Assembly (NCBI GenBank): GCA_009763385.1
Contig: CM019823.1
Span: 28,611,668-28,675,667, forward strand
DNA length: 64,000 bases
Reading direction: 5' to 3'
DNA from: Coix lacryma-jobi var. lacryma-jobi
Taxonomy: Eukaryota > Streptophyta > Magnoliopsida > Poales > Poaceae
Positions 57,201-64,000 of this stretch are shown here, one piece after another (positions within the stretch are counted from its first letter, which is position 1; each line of letters begins with the position of its first letter). The notes beneath the pieces were generated by a model. It was not told the origin of the DNA. It did not search any database and saw only the letters and a program-made list of their open reading frames with translations. The position numbers were made by a program, and so were the translations under genes.

Positions 57201-58486
57201 TCCTCCGAGCTCGAGGAGCTCAGCTCGGGGGACCCGTCCCCAGGCTGACGGTTACGACGAGCCTTCGCCAGTCTCTGCTCCCGAGCTAAGCGACGCAAGT
57301 TTTGTTTTTCTCTTTCTTCTTTTTGGCATCCTTGCTCTCCTTGTCCTTCTGAGCAGAGAGGCGCCTCACCTGAGAATCCGCGGCGTCCTCCCTCACGGGG
57401 GCCTCGACGCGCGACAAGTAAATGCCCCCTGAAAAAAGAAGAAGCGTGATGAGACAAACCACAAGACGGATGCAAAGGATCGAAGGAGAAGGAGGAAAAA
57501 GGGGGAGGAGGCTCGAGATAGCTCGACTCGAGGGAGGCTTACCAGGTCGAGACACCCCTCGTCGGGTGCCATCGCACCAGGTTGGAGTATTCAGGGACGA
57601 ACGGCCCCTGGATCGTGATTGACACCCGGGAGACGCCCTCGTTCCGGGACAGCCTCCCTTCGGCCATCCTCGAGCGATTGAGCGCCTCGAGCTGAGCCTG
57701 CGGGCCATCTCGTGCATAAGAAGGGGGCGGTCCGCCAGCGGGAGAACTCTTCGCTGGTGGAACGCCCAAATGACCGCTTGCACGGTCAGCTTCTTCTCGT
57801 CCACCAGCGTCTTCATCATCTCCATCAGCGGGGCCAGGTGGCGTTGCCTGTCCGCCGCAACGCCCCAGGTCCACTTCTCCGGGCGTTGAGTGAGGACCCT
57901 GCCGGTGTACTGCGGAAAGAGGCCACCTTCGTTCCGCAGATAGAACCAATGGTCGTCCCACCCGGCCTGGTTGGTGGAAAGCTTGTATCGCAGGTACTCG
58001 CGGGGGACATTGGCCGACGAGGTCCCCGCCCTCGCGGTAATGGCAAGGGAGCCCATGCGCACGGGCCGCCTCCCGCTGGGCTTCAGGGACTTGATGAAGA
58101 GCTCGCCCCGGAAGAGATGGACGAACATCTCCCAGTGCGGCTCCATCTTCAGGTACCCCTCGCACACCGCGGCGAATATGGCGGCGTGCGAGATGGAGTT
58201 GGGGGGGAGAAGTGTTGCAGCTCCACCTCGAAATGGTGGGCCAGCCCTCGCAAGAAGCGGCTCGGCGGGACCCGAGCCCCATACGGTGGTAGCGCGCGAA
58301 GCTCACCACGTACCCCTCCGGCGGGTGCGGCTCCCGGTGCTCCGCCGACGGGATAAACCACCATGCGGGTCCCTCCTCCGGGTTGGGGCGCAGAAGCCCC
58401 TGGGCCACCAGCGAGTCCATTTCGCTCTGCGTCACCTTCGACGGGCTCCAGTCCTCGGCCGGCAGCATCTGTGTCTGGGCGGCCAT
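54251..58486 (-). pseudogene. Additional ORF of copy A2 ('putative gypsy type transposon' family), antisense to gag-pol
   Basis: It starts MAAQTQMLPAEDWSPSKVTQ at 58486. The conserved domain continues through ALLHQ-type and CEGYLKMEPHWEMFVHLFRG residues to AGWDDHWFYLRNEGG (about 57900). Arg/Ser/Pro-rich linkers, an Ala/Glu-rich coiled coil (55080-55480) and a C-terminal domain (FPVHVVANGFIEIEG, KIFEEDVLP) follow, ending at 54251. The parts lie in different frames because of indels and probably introns. It corresponds to the family B ORF at 32471-41519, with weak sequence but the same order of parts. Confidence 0.78.
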
Positions 58487-58627
58487 GACGGTGGCGCGGC
58501 GCGGATCCGAGCAGCGGACGGGCGGCCGGAAATCCCCAATCGACTAGCTCGAAGGAGAGGGCGCGTGAAGGCTACGGCGGCGGCGAAGGCAAAGGCAAAG
58601 TAAAGGGTTCCTTTTCCCCTCTTTCGA

Positions 58628-58635
58628 TATTTATA
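58628..58635 (-). promoter_or_regulatory. TATA box of the A2 additional ORF
   Basis: On the minus strand CCCCCTATAAATATCG lies 142 bp upstream of the ATG at 58486. No other long frame could use it. Confidence 0.6.
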
Positions 58636-58820
58636 GGGGGAAACCCAGACGGGCGGGATCTCCCACGACGTAAAAAGGTAACCGAATGCATTCAATGCGC
58701 CCACCTAACCGCGTCTCGAGCCGGATGCAGGGTACACGCGTTACCTCTCCATTCGCTCCACTACCGGGCCCGCCACGACCGTCGCTCCGGCTTCGCGCCC
58801 GCCGCTCTCCCCGACGGTTT

Positions 58821-58877
58821 CCGCCTAAAAAGGCGTGCCCAACGGGCAGAAGGATTCCCAACGACGGAGGCTTCTTC
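58821..58877. repeat. Double-hairpin segment, copy 1
   Basis: CGCCTAAAAAGGCG and GCCCAACGGGC are two adjacent small perfect hairpins, followed by AACGACGGAGGCTTCTTC. A second version is at 59669-59726. Confidence 0.65.
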
Positions 58878-59668
58878 ACAAAGGTAAAAACGGGCCCCGG
58901 CCCTAAGTCTCGAAGCAGCGAAGGCTGGCCCTCGAAAAGGGTTCGACAGCCGGCTTCGAGCACCCGAGTCAGGGACACCAAGGGGCGCCACTCGCGGCAT
59001 TACTCGAGGGCCGAGCCCTCGAGGCCCCTCACGTGTATCCAAGGCGGGGAGCTCGACGTGCAGTGAGATCCCCTCGGAGGGAGGCATCGAGCCACCGGGT
59101 CCTATCGAATGGACCCGGCACTCCTGCAGACTGAGCACCCATGCTTTATGAGACCGCCTCCGGGCCACAGTCGACCCCTATCGAACGGGGCACGAGCTCT
59201 CACTTGGATTCCCCGTTACCAGCTCACCGGGAACCTCGATACTCGCCTCAGTAGGGTAGTACGAGGCATCCCCCCTCGCATCCGATCGAAAGGACTCGCG
59301 GGATGACAAGCCAGGGCAATCGGCATGCCGGACAGCTCGGGGAGCCGGCCAGTCGGTTCAGCCTGGCACCCCTCGACGAAAGAGGGTCTAAAAACTCGGA
59401 CAGTTACGACTAATCTCTTTTCTTTGTGTGAGCATGAGATTTTCAGGCCTCGGGTGAACGCTCGACCCCCATCTCGCCTGAGTCCTCGAGACCAGGCCCA
59501 GGACAAACGCTCGTTCTCCGTCTCGTCCGAGCCCTCCGAGCCAAGCCTCGGACGGAGTCTCCCACGGCAAAGGAAAGGTTACCGCGAAATTTAATATTAC
59601 TACCGAACCACATTTCGAGCCTGTTGACAGGTACGCACGGCGCCGCGATCTCCGCTCCCTGACGATTC

Positions 59669-59726
59669 CCGCCTAAAAAGGCGCGCCCACTGGGCAGAAG
59701 GTTCCCAAACGACGGAGGATTCTTCG
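59669..59726. repeat. Double-hairpin segment, copy 2
   Basis: CGCCTAAAAAGGCG and GCCCACTGGGC with the same AACGACGGAGG-x-TTCTTC tail lie about 185 bp before the 3' LTR. Confidence 0.65.
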
Positions 59727-59895
59727 GGAAGCCCACGAGGGAGTTCTAACCACTCCCCCATGGCCTCGGGGGCTACACCCGCGGGTGTCGCTCGCACGAC
59801 ACCCACGGAATCAAATCGACAAAACCCTCGAGACCAGTTAGCTATCCATCGAGATCCCAATCTGGAGCCCCTGCTCGAATGCAAGCACTCAAACA

Positions 59896-59911
59896 AGGGC
59901 TCGGGGGCTAC
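59896..59911 (+). other. Polypurine tract of copy A2
   Basis: AGGGCTCGGGGGCTAC directly precedes the 3' LTR start at 59912. Confidence 0.75.
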
Positions 59912-61430
59912 TGTCGGTGGTACAAAAAAGGGTACCCCCAATCAACGCAAACACCCGAACGCTCTATCTCCGTCTCGCCCGAGCCCTCCCAGCCAGGCCT
60001 CGGGCGAACGCTCTATCTCCGTCTCGCCCGAGCCCTCCCAGCCAGGCCTCGGGCAACGCTCTATCTCCGTCTCACCCGAGCCCTCCCAGCCAGGCCTCGG
60101 GAACGCTCTATCTCCGTCTCGCCCGAGCCCTCCCAGCCAGGCCTCGGGCGAACGCTCTTCTCCGTCTCGCCCGAGCCCTCCCAGCAGGCTCGGGCGAACG
60201 CTCTACTCCGTCTCGCCCGAGCCCTCCCAGCCAGGCCTGGGCGAACGCTCTATCTCGTCTCGCCCGAGCCCTCCCAGCAGGCCTCGGGCGAACGCTCTTT
60301 CTCCGTCTCGCCTGAGCCCTCCCAGCAAGGCCTCGGGCGAACACTCTATTCCGTCTCGCCCGAGCCCTCCAGCCAGGCCTCGGGCGAACGCTCTATCTCG
60401 TCTCGCCCGGCCTCCCTGCCAGGCCTGGGGGCGAACGCTCTTTCTCCGCCTCGCCCGAGCCCTCCGAGCAAGGCCTCGGGCGAGCACGATCGCTCTCCGT
60501 CTCGCCCGAGCCCTCCAGGCCCCGGGCGAGGCGCCCCTACACCTCGAGCCTTAACGCACGGACCTCGAGCTGTACAGACAGCCGTACCAGCCCATACCAC
60601 GCATTTAATGGCTTCACCTACTCCGTCATGTCCACTAGTGCACAGCATGTACCACAGTAACTCGGTGTAAAGGTCAAGTCTCGTTTTCACCACAAGCATG
60701 GGCAAAAGGGCACCAGTACAGCACTGTTCGGCCAAGCCATGCACTGTAACCCCTCGAGGCCGGCTACGCGCCCCTCGAGCTGCACTGTAACACCTCGAGG
60801 CCGGCTCCGCGCCCCTCGAGCCCCCGTGGCACCACCTCGAGGACCGGCTCCGCGCCCTTCGAGCCCTAACTACTTTCATGCTATTGGAGGACAGGTACCC
60901 CAAGACCCGGAGGGACCCCGCCACGTCCTGTACATTCCGGGATGGGTGCTGTACGGCTCCCACCTTGCCGCGCCACCACGTCCGCGCCCGGGATGGAGGC
61001 CACGCTTCAAGGACGCCTCAACAGCAACGCCCACGTCGGCTACAATGTCTTCGACAAGACAGGATTCCTACCCTGCTTCGTATGGGGCCGTACGCCCCGA
61101 CACTTGTAAAACCCTGTGTAACCCTGGCCTCCCCTTGCCCTATAAAAGGGGACGCCAGGGCCCTCATTCGGAGGAGGTGGACAAACACGTTAGAGCGCCT
61201 TACACCCATACACTTAAGTCCGGACCCCGGTCCACGCTCACTGAGCTTGTATTCTCCCCTGTACAAGCACTTAGGTGCAAGTAAACAAGAACATCCCCCC
61301 CGCTGGACGTAGGGCCTTCTTTGCCCGAACCAGGATAAATCCTTGTGTCCTCTTGCATCACCATCCAGGAAGAGAAGCACGCGATCATATCACTCGTTGG
61401 TGTGATACCCCCGGGTACGAAACACCGACA
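59912..61430 (+). repeat. 3' LTR of copy A2, 1519 bp
   Basis: It has the same ends as the 5' LTR but is 129 bp longer, mainly because its 49-bp array (59957-60532) has more units. Several of those units carry single-base deletions. The TATA box is at 61141-61147. Confidence 0.96.
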
Positions 61431-61700
61431 GCAACCAGCTGCTCTGTCAACCAAGGTGCTTATGTTTGGTAAGGGAAAGTCATCCTTAGGGCAAGCCTTT
61501 TGTTTAAGCATGTCAAAATCTACGCACATTACCACTTTTTGTGTCTTCTTTTGTACTAGGACCACATTTGAAAGCCATGTGGGTATTTTACTGGGAGGAT
61601 GACCCCGCATCCAGGAGTCTTTTACTTCTGCCCTCGCTGCCTCTTTCTTTCTTCTGACATTTGCGAAGCTTTTTGTTGACCGGGCGATAACCTTGCTTTA
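61431..61700 (-). pseudogene. RT N-terminal half of copy B2
   Basis: PTWLSNVVLVQKKTQKVVMC, ACPKDDFPLPNISTLVDRAA and GC lead exactly into the insertion point, and the domain resumes at 45738. The duplication GCAAC is at 61431-61435. Confidence 0.88.
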
Positions 61701-62860
61701 TGTTCAGGTAGCTCGATCAAGGTCTGTTCACTCCCTTGAGGTCTCCGCAGACCAAGCGAAAGGTGTCGGGAGTTTCCTTGAGGAAAAAAAGGATGAGGTT
61801 GTTTCTGACTGGGGGTCTAAGTTGGCTGATATGAGCACTTTTCTTTTGAAGTTGCCCTCAAAGAGTTGGACTTGTTTGGTTTCTTCTTTGGGTGACGCTT
61901 TTTCTTTGGTCAGTGCAAACTTCACCTTCGGTGTTGAGGTTTGTTGTTCGAGGCTTTGACAGGTTGTGGACATTGCGTTGCCCAGGTGCTATTGTTCCCT
62001 CAGCTGCCCTTGCAATGTCTTGATCTCCATATACTGCAACAACGCCCTTTGGGGCAGGAAGCTTCATGCAGAGGTATGCGGATGGATGACAACATTGAAT
62101 CCATTGGTGACCCCTCGACCAAAGATTGCATTGTAAGGATAAAACATGTCAACCACATCGAAGGTTATGTGCTCTGTTCTGCAGTTCACCTAGTCTCCGA
62201 AGGTTACGGGTAAAGATATTTTCCCAATAGCTCTTACTTGTTGACCGCCGAAACCGTATAGGGGTTGCCAGCGGGTTGCAAGAGGTTTCTGTCAAGCTTC
62301 ATGCTGTCAAAGGTTGTGGCAAACAGAATGTCTGCGGAGCTTCCGGTGTCGACCAGGATTTTGGTGACTGTCCATCCTGCTAGATTGGTTTCGATCACCA
62401 TAGCGTCAGTATGAGGGTAATCCCTTAATTTCTATATCACCGGAGTCAAAGGTTATTGGGATATGGGACCATCGCCCGAATTTGTGCGGTCCTTCGACGG
62501 CTACGTGGTGCACTCTTCTAGTGTGTTCTTTCCTCTGCCTTTTGTTGCCATGATCTTCGTTGGAGCCTCTGGTGATAGCTAGTATCACGCCGAAGGTGAT
62601 GTTGGGTTGTTGATGGTGTTGTCTGGGTTTGAGCTTCGGATTTGACAGGTTGGGGAGCTGGCAAGGCTGGTATTGGTGGTGGTGGTGGTAGAGTGTTGCT
62701 CACTTGCTGGTTGTTTGGGTTTGAGGGGTTGTTGGGAATGTGACAGTGTATGGTACATTTTGGCGTTGAGGAGGAAACGAGGTTGGCTGATATGAGGTTG
62801 TGGTTTGTAGTGTGGGTGTTGAGCGTAGAATGGTTGGTGCGAAGGTAAGCCGTAGTTTTA
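61701..62860 (-). pseudogene. Protease and linker of copy B2 pol
   Basis: The aspartic protease is clear around DAMVIETNLAGWTVTKILVD and TGSSADILF, with the DTGSS active site at 62336-62350. Upstream, HIPITFDSGDIEIKGLPSYT starts the domain. The stretch toward the RT (61701-62200) is frameshifted linker. Confidence 0.82.
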
Positions 62861-64000
62861 TGGGGGTGTACTGGTAAGGAGGTTGGGTTGGGTTGAAGTT
62901 TGGCTTTTCTGGTATGATTGATGGTTCTGTTTTCTATTGAAGAGGCTCTTTTGGATTCCTGGTACTCTTTCCCTCTGGCGAAAGCACTCGCATTGTTTGC
63001 TTGTGTGCCCTTTTCCAAGGCCGCAAAAATGGCAATACATTTTGGCCGGGTCCCTTTGTGGTTTCTTTGGTCAGGCGGGGGTGGGAATCCTTGTGGATTT
63101 GGTTTGCCCGAAGGCCTGAGTGCCCCTTCTCTGCTCTTCGAGTGGATTTGCCTTGTTGATCGCGCCAATGTTGCTTTGATCTTGGCGAGGGTTGCTCTCT
63201 CTCGCTTGGGGCCTCAACTGTGGTTTCTATTGTGACCTTCGAGCGTCGGACTTTGCCCGGAAGTCCATGTCCGCTCTACAGTATCTTTCCATTGTATCAT
63301 GAAGCTCTTCGATTGTGTTTGCTGGTTTTCCTGGCAAACTTTGAGGAACATGGGCCTGGACGCAGGCCGCTGACTGCAGCGAGGATCACGGCCTCATCGG
63401 ATATCCCCGGAGTTCTTGCTCTAATTTGGATGAACCTTCGCCAATATTCTTGCAGCGGTTCACGGTCTTCTTGTTTGCAGTTGAACAACTCAATGGGGTT
63501 TGATGGGGCTGCTGTGATGCCCTTGAAGTTTGTGCATAGTCTGTCTCTGAGGTTGGCCCAGGAATCCACAGTTCCGGGGCGAAGGTTGTTGTACCAAGTC
63601 TGCGCAATGTCACGAAGGATGATTACGAAAGACTTCGCCATTGTTGATTTGTCTCCTCCTGCTGCGGTGACTGCCGCTTCATAGCTCATTATGAATTGGC
63701 GAGGGTCAGTGAGTCCGTCATAAGGGGGCAGATTTTGTGGATTGTAGCATGGTGGCCAGGGTTGAGTTTGCAGTATTTGGGAAAGTGGTGATCTTGGGTC
63801 GTAGGGCATCTGGTGTTGTTGGGCCCTTCGCTGAATGCGAAGGTTTGGCTCTCGCTCTTCTGGGTAGAGTTGGCGAAAATCTGGTGGTGGTGGGGGGGGT
63901 GGTGGTGGCTGACGAGCGTTGCCCTGTCCCTGCCCAACATTCTCCTCTTGAAGTGGCGGCATTTGCTGTCATTCCAGTCCTCGGCTTCGGCCTCAGCAGC
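62860..64000 (-). pseudogene. gag of copy B2 (N-terminus beyond window)
   Basis: LYPEEREPNLRIQRRAQQHQ and MAKSFVIILRDIAQTWYNNL mark the Retrotrans_gag core. A CCHC zinc knuckle (CHFCGLGKGHTSKQC) is at 62990-63034. A frameshift separates core and knuckle near 63300. It continues past base 64000 toward the 5' LTR. Confidence 0.86.

Larger units (their letters stand above)
45739..61430 (+). mobile_element. Tat-lineage Gypsy element, family A copy A2 (complete structure)
   Basis: This is a 15,692-bp element with 5' LTR 45739-47128, 3' LTR 59912-61430 and target duplication GCAAC at 45734-45738 and 61431-61435. The order is LTR, primer binding site, gag, protease, RT, RNase H, aRH, integrase, stem-loop, opposite-strand additional ORF, polypurine tract, LTR. 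Many single-base indels break gag-pol. It is inserted within the RT of copy B2. Confidence 0.96.
31458..64000 (-). mobile_element. Tat-lineage Gypsy element, family B copy B2 (split by two insertions; 5' LTR outside window)
   Basis: Read right to left: gag, protease, RT N-half, [A2 insertion 45739-61430], RT C-half, native RNase H, archaeal-type RNase H, integrase (stop at 42989), tandem arrays, additional ORF on the opposite strand [interrupted by the 32768-38305 transposon], polypurine tract, 3' LTR. Removing the two insertions leaves roughly 11 kb in the window. The second RNase H and the extra ORF place it in the Tat lineage. Coding regions carry stops and frameshifts throughout. Confidence 0.9.

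Noticed and set aside
1..64000. tRNA, rRNA or other host RNA genes
   Set aside because: I saw no cloverleaf with A and B boxes and no ribosomal sequence on reading; a dedicated scan was not possible here.

Overview
The window is nuclear DNA from a grass (Poaceae). The evidence is one terpene synthase gene of the grass sesqui/monoterpene type with seven exons, surrounded by grass-type repeats: Gypsy elements of the Tat lineage, Stowaway and Tourist MITEs, CACTA-type elements carrying the TTTAGTC/ACCAACC motif, and a BED-finger hAT. I cannot name the species. The terpene synthase is the only host gene I can support; nearly everything else is mobile DNA in various states of decay.

Layout. 1-7255 is the 5' part of a Tat-lineage Gypsy element on the minus strand (family A, copy A1; its 3' end lies left of the window). 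It sits in a minus-strand LTR of another element (7258-8074). 8075-12690 is AT-rich intergenic DNA with MITEs and a duplicated unit of about 315 bp. The terpene synthase occupies 12895-19765, and its large introns host a 433-bp and a 735-bp CACTA-type element, a Stowaway MITE and a strong hairpin. 20743-20840 is a Copia integrase scrap. 21099-22980 is the 5' end of a second Tat family (copy B1), cut off by a decayed hAT element (22981-29078) that itself carries a 2.96-kb solo LTR. 29079-31457 is intergenic DNA with MITEs and a 3 x 50 bp repeat.

31458-64000 is one large minus-strand Tat element (copy B2; its 5' LTR lies right of the window), split by two insertions. A 5.5-kb DNA transposon (32768-38305, duplication CCA) interrupts its additional ORF. 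A complete 15.7-kb family A element (A2, 45739-61430, duplication GCAAC) interrupts its reverse transcriptase. From 3' LTR to 5' side, B2 contains: 3' LTR, an additional ORF read opposite to gag-pol with its own TATA box, two tandem repeat arrays, integrase, archaeal-type RNase H, native RNase H, RT, protease and gag. A2 has the same plan on the plus strand, including an opposite-strand additional ORF.

The most unusual object is the 5.5-kb transposon. Its ends and target duplication are of CACTA type, but its genes are a Myb/SANT-like protein and a DDE nuclease of PIF/Harbinger type, plus a small ORF resembling the RNase H1 N-terminal (viroplasmin-like) domain. A short element in intron 1 of the terpene synthase shares its motifs and looks like a non-autonomous relative.
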